From: Spirochaetota bacterium
GTDB lineage: Bacteria; Spirochaetota; GWB1-36-13; JAKPDD01
Assembly: GCA_029552945.1 (NCBI GenBank)
Contig: JAKPDD010000023.1
Coordinates: 186,001 to 250,000 of the forward strand
Length of the DNA stretch: 64,000 nt
Direction of reading: 5' to 3'
The translations under genes were made by a program, and so were the position numbers. Below are positions 27,744-36,216 of this stretch, in pieces; the first letter of the stretch is position 1; each line of letters starts with the position of its first letter. The notes beneath the pieces were generated by a model. It saw only the letters and a list, made by a program, of their open reading frames with translations, did not search any database and was not told the DNA's origin.

Positions 27744-28831
27744 TGATAGGAAGATTAATATTGGAAGATGGTTCTGTATTTTATGGAAAAGGTTTTGGAT
27801 ACAACAGTAGTGTTGTAGGAGAAGTGGTTTTTAATACATCAATGACCGGTTATCAAGAGATTCTTACTGATCCTTCATACTATTATCAAATAGTATGTAT
27901 GACATATCCAATGATAGGGAATTATGGTGTAAATGATGAAGATATAGAGTCAGATTCCCCTAAAGTATCAGGTTTTTTAGTAAAAGAGTTTTCAAAAACA
28001 TACTCTAATTATAGAGCCAATTCTTCATTAGATGAATATTTAAAAAAGCACAAAATACCGGCACTTGAAGGACTCGATACAAGGGCATTAACAAGAAAAC
28101 TTAGAAATTTCGGTAGTATGTTAGGAATAATCTCTTTTGACTCAAAAAAAAGCAATGAGGAGCTATTAAAGGAACTTAAAAAAAGTCCATCAATGAAAGG
28201 GCTTGAACTTGCAAGTAAAGTAAGTACAAAAACAATAAAAGAGTTTAAACCAGAAGGAGAAAAAAAATATAAGGTAATAGCATACGATTATGGCATAAAA
28301 TATAACATAATAAGACATTTTAACAATAGAGGCGTTTATGTTAAGTTAGTACCATACGATACCCCAGCAGAAGAGGTACTAAAAGAGGAATCCGATGGTA
28401 TTTTTCTTTCAAATGGGCCTGGGGATCCATCAGTTGTTAAAATAGGTATAGAAAATGCAAAAAAGATAATAGGGAAAAAACCAGTATTTGGTATATGTTT
28501 GGGTCATCAGATAATAGGGCTTGCATTGGGTGCAAAAACATACAAACTTAAGTTTGGTCACAGAGGTGGTAACCAGCCAATAAAAGACATAGAAAATGGG
28601 AATATAATAATAGCAGCTGAAAATCATGGTTTTGCAGTTATGCCTGATTCTTTACCAAAAGAAGTTAAAAAAACTCATATTAATCTTAATGATAATACAT
28701 TGGAAGGTATTGAATGGAAAGAAAAAATGCTTCTATCTGTTCAGTTCCATCCTGAAAGTAGTCCAGGGCCTAACGATGCAAATTATCTTTTTGATAAGTT
28801 TATAGAAATAATGGAGAAAAGAAGTAAATGA
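27743..28831 (+). CDS. carA: Carbamoyl-phosphate synthase small subunit
   Basis: This glutaminase subunit supplies ammonia to CarB. The N-terminal half has EVVFNTSMTGYQEILTDPSY. The class I glutamine amidotransferase domain has FLSNGPGDPS, the nucleophile in FGICLGHQIIG and the partner His/Glu in VQFHPESSPGP. At 362 residues it is complete. carB is not downstream, and a TPR lipoprotein gene overlaps its end by 4 nt instead. Confidence 0.96.
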   Translation: MIGRLILEDGSVFYGKGFGYNSSVVGEVVFNTSMTGYQEILTDPSYYYQIVCMTYPMIGNYGVNDEDIESDSPKVSGFLVKEFSKTYSNYRANSSLDEYLKKHKIPALEGLDTRALTRKLRNFGSMLGIISFDSKKSNEELLKELKKSPSMKGLELASKVSTKTIKEFKPEGEKKYKVIAYDYGIKYNIIRHFNNRGVYVKLVPYDTPAEEVLKEESDGIFLSNGPGDPSVVKIGIENAKKIIGKKPVFGICLGHQIIGLALGAKTYKLKFGHRGGNQPIKDIENGNIIIAAENHGFAVMPDSLPKEVKKTHINLNDNTLEGIEWKEKMLLSVQFHPESSPGPNDANYLFDKFIEIMEKRSK

Positions 28832-29775
28832 ACAAAAAATTAATAGTGTACATTATAATACTAATTTCATTTATATCCTGTTCATCCAATAAAACAATAA
28901 AGAAAAATATTTCTATTTCAGAAATAAACAACTATTCAATAACAGGGCTTCAAGAAGATAAACTAAGACAGGCTAATGATCTTTTTTATAAAGGTGGTTT
29001 TTACTCAGCAATAGAAATATATAATTCACTATTGGAATCTTTCATGGCATCAGATAATCAAATCGCAGTAATAAATCTTATCTTATTAATTGCTGAAACA
29101 TACATAGAAGCCATGAATTATGAAAAAGCTCTAGAAACTCTGGAGATTGCTAAAAATAGATTAAACTTTATAATAGTAAAAACAGCAAATAAAGATAAAT
29201 ATACAGCACTTTACATGAATACACTTTCAAAACTTATGTTATACTATGATAAACCATCTTTTAAAGAAATAAAAGAAGGTCTATTAAACCACTCATTAAT
29301 ACTTGCAAAAATGATTAAAGATTCAAATATATTGATGAAATCATATATTAACTTAGGGCAATATTATATGAATCAAAAAGAGTTTGACCTTGCATTAGAA
29401 AATTTTGAAAAAGCCCTATATCTTGCAAATTATACAGGTAAAAAGTATTCTTATGCAATATTATGTGAGATAATAGGTAAAATATATGTAGAGAAACAAG
29501 ACTTTAAAAAAGCAGAAAAGTATTTTATTACTGCTTATAATATATTATCAAATAATAATTACAATTTTTCATTAGGCAGATTATTAATAACAATAGGTGA
29601 CTTTCTAATAAAAGCAAACAATGTAGATTTGGCAATCTCTTTTTATAATAGAGGCTATGAAATAATATCTTCTAATGAAGAAACAGATAAAAATATTAAG
29701 GACTATTATTTAAAATCAATAGAGAATAAATTAAATAATTTAAATATCAAAGTTTTAAATCTTAGACTTAAATAA
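28828..29775 (+). CDS. TPR lipoprotein
   Basis: The N-terminus MNKKLIVYIIILISFISC-SSN is a lipoprotein signal with Cys at ~20 as the lipid-modified residue. The rest carries tetratricopeptide repeats (ALETLEIAKNRL, INLGQYYMNQKEFDLALENFEKALYL, IIGKIYVEKQDFKKAEKYFITAY). It is likely anchored to a periplasm-facing membrane surface as a scaffold. The ATGA overlap with carA puts it in the pyr transcript, which has no obvious functional reason. Confidence 0.85.
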   Translation: MNKKLIVYIIILISFISCSSNKTIKKNISISEINNYSITGLQEDKLRQANDLFYKGGFYSAIEIYNSLLESFMASDNQIAVINLILLIAETYIEAMNYEKALETLEIAKNRLNFIIVKTANKDKYTALYMNTLSKLMLYYDKPSFKEIKEGLLNHSLILAKMIKDSNILMKSYINLGQYYMNQKEFDLALENFEKALYLANYTGKKYSYAILCEIIGKIYVEKQDFKKAEKYFITAYNILSNNNYNFSLGRLLITIGDFLIKANNVDLAISFYNRGYEIISSNEETDKNIKDYYLKSIENKLNNLNIKVLNLRLK

Positions 29776-29808
29776 GATTTATTAAAATATTACAATTTTA
29801 TATTAAAT

Positions 29809-29827
29809 TTTTAGAATCATTCTAAAA
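29809..29827. promoter_or_regulatory. Fur/PerR-family-like operator upstream of nrdD
   Basis: TTTTAGAAT-C-ATTCTAAAA is a perfect 19-bp inverted repeat with a one-base centre. Its inner 15 bp (TTAGAAT-N-ATTCTAA) has the 7-1-7 layout of Fur-family boxes (PerR consensus TTATAATnATTATAA). It lies about 10 nt before the nrdD ATG, so bound protein would block transcription or translation initiation. No regulator gene is in the window. Confidence 0.5.
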
Positions 29828-29837
29828 TATAAAAGAG

Positions 29838-31889
29838 ATGGGGGAATTCTTGGTTACTCATATAATAAAAAGAAATGGTGATATCGTAAAATTCGATAAA
29901 GAAAAGATATTCAATGCTATATGGAAGGCTGTACAAAGCGTAGGAGGAAATAATCCTCAACCAGTAACAGAAATAACCAATTTAGTGGTAAGAGAAATTG
30001 AAAAAAATTTTATCGATAGAATCCCAACTGTCGAAGAAGTTCAGGATATTGTAGAAAAAATGTTAATCGAAAAAGGGCATGCAAAAGTTGCTAAATCATA
30101 TATACTATACAGAGAAAAAAGAGCAGAAGCAAGGCAAGCTGATGCTATAATAAAAGAAACAATATCATTGATAGATGATTATTTGAAAGAAAAAGATTGG
30201 CGTGTAAATGAAAACTCAAATACATCATACTCTTTACAAGGACTTAATAATCATATTTCATCATCATTTACATCTCACTACTGGCTATATAAAATATATC
30301 CTAAAGAAATAAGAGAAGCTCATATAAATGGAGATTTCCATATACATGACCTTGGAATTTTAGGAACATATTGCGTAGGATGGGACCTTAAGGACTTCTT
30401 AATTAAAGGCTTTAGAGGAGTATTTGGGAAAGTAGCAAGCAATCCCCCAAAACATTTTAGAACAGCTTTAGGCCAGTTAGTTAATCTTTTATACACTTTG
30501 CAGGGAGAGAGTGCAGGTGCACAAGCAGTATCTAACTTTGACACACTTCTTGCTCCTTTTGTAAGATACGATAAATTATCATATGCAGAAGTAAAGCAGT
30601 CTATTCAAGAGTTTATTTTTAATATGAATGTTCCCACAAGAGTTGGATTTCAAAGTCCTTTTTCAAATATAACAATGGACCTTGTTGTTCCTGATAATTT
30701 TAAAGATAAAAATGTGATAATTGGCGGCAAAGAGATGCCAGAAAAATATTCTGAATTTCAAAAAGAGATGTACATGATAAATAAAGCTTTTTGTGAAGTA
30801 ATGCTTGAGGGTGATGCTGATGGAAGGCCTTTTTCATTTCCAATCCCAACATACAATATAACAAAAGACTTTGATTGGGATAATCCAGAACTGGAAAAAT
30901 TATGGTTTATGACAAGTAAATATGGGACTCCATATTTTGCAAACTTTATAAACTCTGATATGGAACCTGAAGATGCAAGAAGTATGTGTTGTAGATTAAG
31001 ACTTGATAACAGAGAATTAAAAAAGAGGGGTGGGGGATTATTTGGAGCAAATCCTCTTACTGGTTCAATTGGAGTAGTGACAATAAATATGCCTTCAATT
31101 GCTTATATAACAAAAAATGAAAATAAGTTCTTCGAAGAATTAGACAAAAGAATGATTATGGCAAAAAACTCTCTTGAAATAAAAAGAAAAGTTATTGAAA
31201 GTCTTACTGAGAAAGGCCTATACCCATATTCCAGATACTATCTTTCAGAAATTAAAAAGATAAGTGGAGCATACTGGAACAATCATTTTTCAACAATTGG
31301 TCTTGTAGGAATGAACGAAGCATGCTTAAACCTTTTTGGTAAAGACTTAACAGACAGTTATTCTTATCAATTTGCATTAAAAGTAATGGAATTCATGAGA
31401 AAGAGGATAAGTGACTTTCAGGAAGAAACTGGACACCTTTATAACCTTGAAGCTACTCCTGCAGAAGGAACATCATATAACCTTGCATTAAAGGATAAAA
31501 AAAGATATCATGACATAATAACATCAGGCAAAGATGAGCCATATTATACTAATTCAACACAACTACCAGTTTCTTTTACAGACGATATATTTGAAGCACT
31601 GGAACATCAGGATAAACTTCAGAGTATGTATACCGGGGGCACTGTACTCCACATATTTATAGGAGAAAAAATCAAACATACAAATACTGTAAAGTTTTTA
31701 ATAAAAAAAATATTTGAAAACTACACACTCCCATATATATCAATAACACCAACATTTTCTATATGCCCAGTGCATGGATATATACCAGGTACACATCATT
31801 TATGCCCTTATGAAAATTATGAAGAAAACAAAAAAGAAGAAAAAGATAAAACAACAGAAAATAAAGTTTTATTTTTAGGCTTAAAATAA
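29838..31889 (+). CDS. nrdD: Anaerobic (class III) ribonucleotide reductase large subunit, glycyl-radical loop missing
   Basis: The ATP-cone is at residues ~5-95 (THIIKRNGDIVKFDKEKI). The catalytic barrel contains GDFHIHDLG, the active-site Cys segment MCCRLRLD (~380), GSIGVVTINMPS, ATPAEGTSYNLA and TNSTQLPV. The C-terminus begins the zinc site as CPVHGYIPGTHHLCPY but then runs into a Lys/Glu-rich tail ending NKVLFLGLK. The second CxxC partner and the R-V-x-G-Y-x-(R/S)-P glycyl-radical loop are absent. No other frame over the next 100 nt supplies it. No nrdG activase gene is adjacent. Start could be the ATG or a TTG at 29850 behind GGGGG. It would otherwise reduce ribonucleotides anaerobically. 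Confidence 0.88.
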   Translation: MGEFLVTHIIKRNGDIVKFDKEKIFNAIWKAVQSVGGNNPQPVTEITNLVVREIEKNFIDRIPTVEEVQDIVEKMLIEKGHAKVAKSYILYREKRAEARQADAIIKETISLIDDYLKEKDWRVNENSNTSYSLQGLNNHISSSFTSHYWLYKIYPKEIREAHINGDFHIHDLGILGTYCVGWDLKDFLIKGFRGVFGKVASNPPKHFRTALGQLVNLLYTLQGESAGAQAVSNFDTLLAPFVRYDKLSYAEVKQSIQEFIFNMNVPTRVGFQSPFSNITMDLVVPDNFKDKNVIIGGKEMPEKYSEFQKEMYMINKAFCEVMLEGDADGRPFSFPIPTYNITKDFDWDNPELEKLWFMTSKYGTPYFANFINSDMEPEDARSMCCRLRLDNRELKKRGGGLFGANPLTGSIGVVTINMPSIAYITKNENKFFEELDKRMIMAKNSLEIKRKVIESLTEKGLYPYSRYYLSEIKKISGAYWNNHFSTIGLVGMNEACLNLFGKDLTDSYSYQFALKVMEFMRKRISDFQEETGHLYNLEATPAEGTSYNLALKDKKRYHDIITSGKDEPYYTNSTQLPVSFTDDIFEALEHQDKLQSMYTGGTVLHIFIGEKIKHTNTVKFLIKKIFENYTLPYISITPTFSICPVHGYIPGTHHLCPYENYEENKKEEKDKTTENKVLFLGLK

Positions 31890-32192
31890 TATACTAAAAA
31901 ATAAATATTTAAAGGTATTGGATATCTTTTATTTATAACTTTAATATTTGACTCCCTAAAAATTTAGAATATTAATAAGTAATTATTTCATATCTAATTA
32001 TAATCTATAATTTAACTATAAGATAATAATTGTTAAGTTGTAGAAAAACTTTTTCGAGTCTAAAAATTACAAAAGAATAGTATTATACTGAAATTTCTAA
32101 GTTTGTTTTAAAAAAAATCTAGATTTATAAAAATAAAATACAGAAAATAGATAATTAGAAAAAAAATAAAAAGTACGAATAAAAGAAATAAT
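31890..32192. other. Non-coding A+T-rich spacer
   Basis: About 300 nt between convergent nrdD and flaA without a credible gene, repeat or RNA motif. It is not obviously a degraded gene in any frame. Confidence 0.5.
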
Positions 32193-32220
32193 AAAAAGGA
32201 AGCTATAAAGCTTCCTTTTT
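32193..32220 (-). terminator. Rho-independent terminator of flaA
   Basis: AAAAAGGAAGC-TATAAA-GCTTCCTTTTT is a perfect stem ending in a T5 run on the minus strand, 11 nt beyond the flaA stop codon. Because it is symmetrical it may also stop nrdD transcription from the other side. Confidence 0.85.
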
Positions 32221-32230
32221 ACTTGAAAAA

Positions 32231-33229
32231 TTACTTAGGATTATCTACTTTAGTGTCTGTTGTAGTTCCCTTTGTTGAAGTACTATCTGATGCACTCTTT
32301 GTTTGAGCAGCATGCATTTTAGCAAGTTCTCTTCTTCTTAAGTCAAGAAGTTCAGCATTAAGCTTTCTTTCTTTTTCTGCTTTTTCTTCAGCTTTTTGTC
32401 TTATTATTCCCCATTCTTTTTCATCGTCAATATCTTCTTCTTCTTCTAATATAGCAAGGTCATAAGTTATTTTAACATTTGCAATATAAACTACAAAGTC
32501 TCCACCCCACTGATCACCATGTCTGTATATTACAAATGAATCTAATTTTTTGTATGGTATTGATTTAGGATATAAAGGCAGTCTTATGATTTCTCTTAAG
32601 TCAACATTTGTTATATAGTTAGGGTTTTTCCATATAAGTCTTCTCCAACCTTGGAAGAAAAGATAGCCCATAAAGTATTCTTCTATCTGCTCATATTCAT
32701 TTTTGAGTCTTAAAATAAATGCATTTTTGTAATTTCTACCATTAACTTCAACTGATATCTGATAAATAGAACCACTATTTTTTACAAGACCATTGTTAAC
32801 ATTAGCAAAATCACCTGCTTTGTTGTATGTAGGGAAATCAAAAGGTGGTGCTATTCTTGCCCACGCAGCAAAAGGCCATTCTGGGAATCTTATTCTTGCT
32901 CCTAACACAATCCTCTTACCACCTACCAGCCCTTTAGTTTCAACTGGTTTTGTCATTGAGTAAAGCTTTGATTGGATACTGCTTGCACTTGAGTTTAGAG
33001 TAACAACCCACTTACTTATCTTCATATCTTCTACTGAAATATCAACTTTTGGAACAAGTGTTTCATCCAATTCTTTTCCTGTTGAAGGTTCCTTTGCATA
33101 TACTCCACTTTCTGTTAATTTCTGTTCATACTGATTAAAGTCAATAAGTGTTTCCTCTACAGCGAAAACAGAAGAGAAAGTTAATGTTAGTACAACCCAA
33201 AAAAGGGTTTTAATCCTTTTAAAACTCAT
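32231..33229 (-). CDS. flaA: Periplasmic flagellar filament outer-layer (sheath) protein FlaA
   Basis: FlaA forms the sheath around the periplasmic flagella of spirochaetes and is exported by Sec. The signal peptide is MSFKRIKTLFWVVLTLTFSSVFA. The mature protein has FlaA-family features: ARIRFPEWPFAAWARIAPPFDFP, SISVEVNGRNYKNAFILRLKN-type beta strands, a GWRRLIWKNPNYI segment and FVIYRHGDQWGGDFVVYIANVKI. A Glu/Lys-rich tail follows. The ATG at 33229 is preferred over the track's TTG because AAGGAG is 8 nt upstream of it. It has its own consensus promoter and terminator, fitting a highly expressed single-gene unit. This gene is the main evidence for a spirochaete. Confidence 0.9.
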   Translation of the reverse strand: MSFKRIKTLFWVVLTLTFSSVFAVEETLIDFNQYEQKLTESGVYAKEPSTGKELDETLVPKVDISVEDMKISKWVVTLNSSASSIQSKLYSMTKPVETKGLVGGKRIVLGARIRFPEWPFAAWARIAPPFDFPTYNKAGDFANVNNGLVKNSGSIYQISVEVNGRNYKNAFILRLKNEYEQIEEYFMGYLFFQGWRRLIWKNPNYITNVDLREIIRLPLYPKSIPYKKLDSFVIYRHGDQWGGDFVVYIANVKITYDLAILEEEEDIDDEKEWGIIRQKAEEKAEKERKLNAELLDLRRRELAKMHAAQTKSASDSTSTKGTTTDTKVDNPK

Positions 33230-33315
33230 GGTCAAAACTCCTTTTATAAATTTTTTTTCTTTTTTAGTTAATAAAATTTAAAGAATTTTAAGCCCTAAAA
33301 TATTAACTAAATAAA

Positions 33316-33343
33316 ATAATATAAAAATTTAAACCTTTGTCAA
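33316..33343 (-). promoter_or_regulatory. Sigma70-type promoter of flaA
   Basis: On the minus strand TTGACA (33343-33338) is separated by 16 nt from TATTAT (33321-33316), about 85 nt before the flaA start. This is the best -35/-10 match in the window and agrees with FlaA being under housekeeping sigma control in other spirochaetes. Confidence 0.7.
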
Positions 33344-33369
33344 GTTTTATTTAAAAAAATTTTATTAAA

Positions 33370-34083
33370 TCAAAAAAATTTATTTTCTTTATAGAAATTT
33401 AATATACCAATAACAATTCCTGTAGAAATATCAAAAAGATATGAATCTTTTTTTATACTATATTCATTTATAAAACCTATTTCAATTAAAACAGATGGAT
33501 TTAAAACATAAGATGACACAAAAAAATTAGCAGGTTTAACAAACCTTATATTCATACCAGGCAAACTATTTAAAGCATAACTAATATTATTAGCTAGTCT
33601 CTTTGAGTCGATTGTTAGTTTAGAATTTACAAGCCTGTTTAAAATATTTCTTATTTTATCCTTATAACCAATATTTATTTTTTGATCTATTAAATCAATT
33701 CTCTCTTTTAATATTTTTTCAGAGCTATTATCAAAATAATATATTTCTATACCTTTGGCATCCTCATTTTTATCATGAGAATTAGTATGAATACTTATAA
33801 AAATAGCATTATTATTACTATAATTATTAGCAATATCAACTCTTTCTTGCAAACTAAGATATGTATCTGTATCTCTTGTTAAGATAACTCTGACTTTTGG
33901 GATCTTATCTTTTATTATTTTTTTTAATAAAAGTGCTACTTTAAGGTTTATTTCCTTCTCCTTTATCCCGTTCTTTATAGCTCCTGGGTCTTTCCCACCA
34001 TGCCCAGGATCTATTACTATAGTTAAAGGATATAAAAACTCAAAAGAAAGCAAAAAAATGATAACTTTTATAAAAAACTTCAT
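33370..34083 (-). CDS. N-acetylmuramoyl-L-alanine amidase
   Basis: The Amidase_3 zinc hydrolase cleaves the amide between muramic acid and the peptide. A signal peptide (MKFFIKVIIFLLSFEFLYP) is followed by the zinc motif IVIDPGHGGKDPGAI, the Glu of GIKEKEINLKVA, the second His in FISIHTNSHD and the catalytic Glu in VLIEIGFINE. At 237 residues it is a bare catalytic domain without SPOR or AMIN modules. It lies upstream of flaA on the same strand but flaA has its own promoter. Its leader holds two hairpins with attenuator-like alternatives. Confidence 0.93.
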   Translation of the reverse strand: MKFFIKVIIFLLSFEFLYPLTIVIDPGHGGKDPGAIKNGIKEKEINLKVALLLKKIIKDKIPKVRVILTRDTDTYLSLQERVDIANNYSNNNAIFISIHTNSHDKNEDAKGIEIYYFDNSSEKILKERIDLIDQKINIGYKDKIRNILNRLVNSKLTIDSKRLANNISYALNSLPGMNIRFVKPANFFVSSYVLNPSVLIEIGFINEYSIKKDSYLFDISTGIVIGILNFYKENKFF

Positions 34084-34122
34084 AGATATGAATTTCGAAT
34101 AAACAAGAGTTTTTCTTTAAAT

Positions 34123-34214
34123 AAAAAAAGAAGGTAAGGCCAGTTATTGATAGCCTACCTTCCTTTCACATAAGGCAGATGGCTATAAGCTTACAGGGAG
34201 GGAAGCTTAATAGC
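34123..34214 (-). ncRNA. Structured leader / attenuator candidate upstream of the amidase
   Basis: Read on the minus strand, the element starts with the hairpin GCTATTAAGCTT-CCCTCCCTGT-AAGCTTATAGC (one bulged A). It ends with GAAGGTAGGC-TATCAATAACTG-GCCTTACCTTC followed by T7, a textbook terminator 40 nt before the amidase start. Between them CTGCCTT can pair with AAGGTAG (one G-U), taking the 5' arm of the terminator. It is more G+C-rich than the surroundings. On the plus strand the first hairpin is followed by AGTTTTATTTT, so a plus-strand RNA is also possible. No known riboswitch consensus was recognised. Confidence 0.55.
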
Positions 34215-34331
34215 AGTTTTATTTTCGGAATAGTTTTAAAAACTCTTAAATATTAATTTTGAAAGAATAAACAGTTTTAAAACTAAAATTTTATATTATT
34301 TTTGTCGATTTTTATACATAAGGTGATAAAG

Positions 34332-34553
34332 ATGGAAATCCATTTAAAAAATGATTATAATGACTTTACTATAAAACCACAGGAAAGTAATTATATTATT
34401 TCTGTTAAGCCTCTTAATAGAGAATTGATAGAAAAACACATAGAAAAATTAAATGAGGTAGTTAAAAATCTACTTTTATTGATAACCCCCAGGGGAAACC
34501 TAAAAATGACTCAAGAAGAAAAAAAAGGGTTATTAATAGACATTAAACAATAA
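34332..34553 (+). CDS. Small hypothetical protein (73 residues)
   Basis: AAGGTG lies 6-11 nt before the ATG at 34332, which is preferred over the track's 34302. The product (MEIHLKNDYNDFTIKPQ...ITPRGNLKMTQEEKKGLLIDIKQ) has no membrane segment and no recognised domain. It is the only plus-strand gene in the 32-44.6 kb region and converges with the radical SAM gene. It is probably real because it has a good ribosome-binding site and non-shadow composition. Confidence 0.55.
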   Translation: MEIHLKNDYNDFTIKPQESNYIISVKPLNRELIEKHIEKLNEVVKNLLLLITPRGNLKMTQEEKKGLLIDIKQ

Positions 34554-34585
34554 AAATTTCTTAGAGATACCTAAAAAATGTATTT

Positions 34586-35617
34586 TTATACAATACTGAA
34601 TTTTCTAGTTTTATCTGCATTTTTTACTACAATAAACCCTCTTTTAATTTTTTCTTCTTTTAAAATCTTTACTCTTTTAAAATTTTTATATAGAAAATTT
34701 TTATTTTCCTTCCTGTAACCTATAAAAAAATTATATTCTTTAGGATTTATAATTATCTGTATTTCATCACTTTTAAAACTCTCATTTATTTTATAAACAA
34801 CATCTAAGCATAGTTTTGACATAACCAATTCTCTGAAAGATGGGTGAAAGGGCCCTATAAATTTTTTTATTTGTAAGTCTTCTGAAGGATGAAGACCGAT
34901 TCTAATTATATTTGTCTTTTTATAAACTATCTTAACAAATTCTTTTGTCCTTAAAATAGCCTCTTCCAGTGATAATGGTTTATAAACCTTATTATTATAC
35001 ATCTCTTCAAGTTCTGTTCCTTCAAGTACTAACAAAGGATATATTCTTAAGTCATCAACACCAATTTTTATAATCTCCTTTGCAGTTTCTATTTCAGTAT
35101 TAATATCACTATATGGCAAGCCTATCATAACCTGATGCCCTAATCTAAAACCCATGTCCTTTATTTTTTTAGAAGCTATTATAACATCTTTCTTTTCATA
35201 TCCTCTCTTAGAAACTTTAAGTACATTATCATTCAAAGACTGGACACCAAGTTCAATTGTAGTTACCCCATATTTTTTAAGTAAATATAATTTATTATCA
35301 TTTATATAATCTGGTCTTGTTGATACTCTTATCCCATTTATTTTAGAATATTTAACATATTTATTTGCTATTGCAAGATATCTTTCCATAAGTCCTTCTG
35401 GTATACCAGTAAAGTTCCCTCCAAAAAAACCTATCTCAATAAAACTATTTTTTTTTATTGTTGAAAGATATGTTTCTATTATATTTGTTATTTCATCCGG
35501 TAAAGGATACTCTTTTTTACCAGTTATAGACCTTTGATTACAAAAAACACACCTAAATGGACACCCCAATTCCGGGATAAAAATTGGGATATTAAAGTGT
35601 CTCGTTAAATATGACAA
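34586..35617 (-). CDS. Radical SAM protein (COG1243/Elp3-like)
   Basis: The [4Fe-4S] motif is CPFRCVFCNQR (~19-27), followed by GFFGGNFTGIP, the RVSTRPDYI strand and ELGVQSLNDNVL. This pattern fits the bacterial Elp3-like radical SAM branch rather than HemN. The C-terminal ~90 residues are a small alpha/beta region, and no acetyltransferase domain is present. The substrate is unknown. It is the last gene of the long minus-strand operon that begins at ribH. Confidence 0.85.
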   Translation of the reverse strand: MSYLTRHFNIPIFIPELGCPFRCVFCNQRSITGKKEYPLPDEITNIIETYLSTIKKNSFIEIGFFGGNFTGIPEGLMERYLAIANKYVKYSKINGIRVSTRPDYINDNKLYLLKKYGVTTIELGVQSLNDNVLKVSKRGYEKKDVIIASKKIKDMGFRLGHQVMIGLPYSDINTEIETAKEIIKIGVDDLRIYPLLVLEGTELEEMYNNKVYKPLSLEEAILRTKEFVKIVYKKTNIIRIGLHPSEDLQIKKFIGPFHPSFRELVMSKLCLDVVYKINESFKSDEIQIIINPKEYNFFIGYRKENKNFLYKNFKRVKILKEEKIKRGFIVVKNADKTRKFSIV

Positions 35618-35678
35618 AAGTTAATATTCCTTCCAAAATTATAAATATAGTAGGGTAGTTTATAATACTTTATATTTT

Positions 35679-35897
35679 TTAATTTATTCTGAAAATATTT
35701 TTCTTTATAGAATTTATTTTCTCTGTGTTTATAAAATTAGCTGTTCTTCTCATATCAAGCGACTTTATTTTTATATCAGCACATCTTGGACATGTATAAA
35801 ATGGATAATTTTTTATTGTTATCCTCTCCCCATACATGTAAAAGTCAAAATTAGATATTTTTTTCACCATAATCTCGCCACATATTTTACACTTCAT
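35679..35897 (-). CDS. Small zinc-ribbon protein (YgiT/MqsA-type zinc finger)
   Basis: Two Cys pairs, CKICGEIM and YTCPRCADI, enclose a short beta stretch with GERITIKNYPFYTC, typical of the YgiT-type zinc finger that makes up the N-terminal half of MqsA-like antitoxins. The remaining ~25 residues are basic (RRTANFINTEK). A strong GGGGGGG ribosome-binding site precedes it. No toxin gene is paired with it, so a free-standing zinc finger is more likely than a toxin-antitoxin module. Confidence 0.7.
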   Translation of the reverse strand: MKCKICGEIMVKKISNFDFYMYGERITIKNYPFYTCPRCADIKIKSLDMRRTANFINTEKINSIKKNIFRIN

Positions 35898-35907
35898 ACC
35901 CCCCCCC

Positions 35908-36216
35908 TTATTCTTTTAATAAAAGATCTGCAACTTCAGCTATTTTGAAAATACTTTTAACATCATCTGAAACATTTATTATTTTAAGGTCCTTATTATC
36001 TTTTTGTAATTTTCTCTTGAGCATTACCAATCTACCCATACCCATAGAATCAATAAACTCAAGTTTTGAAAAGTCAAATACTATTTCGTTAAACTCATAT
36101 TTAGGAAGTTCATTTTCTATAAATTTATCGTAATCAACAGTTTCTGTGCAATCAAAAAATCCTTCTATTACTAGAAACAAACTTCCCTCTTTTTTTTCTT
36201 TGACTTTTATTATCAT
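35908..36216 (-). CDS. STAS-domain anti-sigma factor antagonist-like protein
   Basis: The 102-residue STAS fold is whole: the phosphorylatable Ser lies in FDFSKLEFIDSMGMGRLVMLKRKL (D-S-x-G motif), and the tail EVADLLL is typical. Such proteins, when unphosphorylated, bind anti-sigma kinases of the SpoIIAB/RsbW type. No kinase or sigma factor is adjacent. It abuts the GNAT gene without spacing. Confidence 0.87.
   Translation of the reverse strand: MIIKVKEKKEGSLFLVIEGFFDCTETVDYDKFIENELPKYEFNEIVFDFSKLEFIDSMGMGRLVMLKRKLQKDNKDLKIINVSDDVKSIFKIAEVADLLLKE

Noticed and set aside
31905-31935. AAAGGTATTGGATATC downstream of nrdD reads G-I-G-Y-L and looked like a displaced glycyl-radical motif
   Set aside because: No flanking NrdD-like residues, several stops between, and it is out of frame. 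It is better explained by chance.
34165-34205. AAGGCAGATG and GGGAGGGAAGC resemble fragments of SRP RNA
   Set aside because: The invariant loop (GGUCAGG...GGAAGGAAGCAGC) and its pairing are absent.
35679-35897. MqsA-type toxin-antitoxin module
   Set aside because: Only the zinc-finger half is present and no toxin gene is adjacent.
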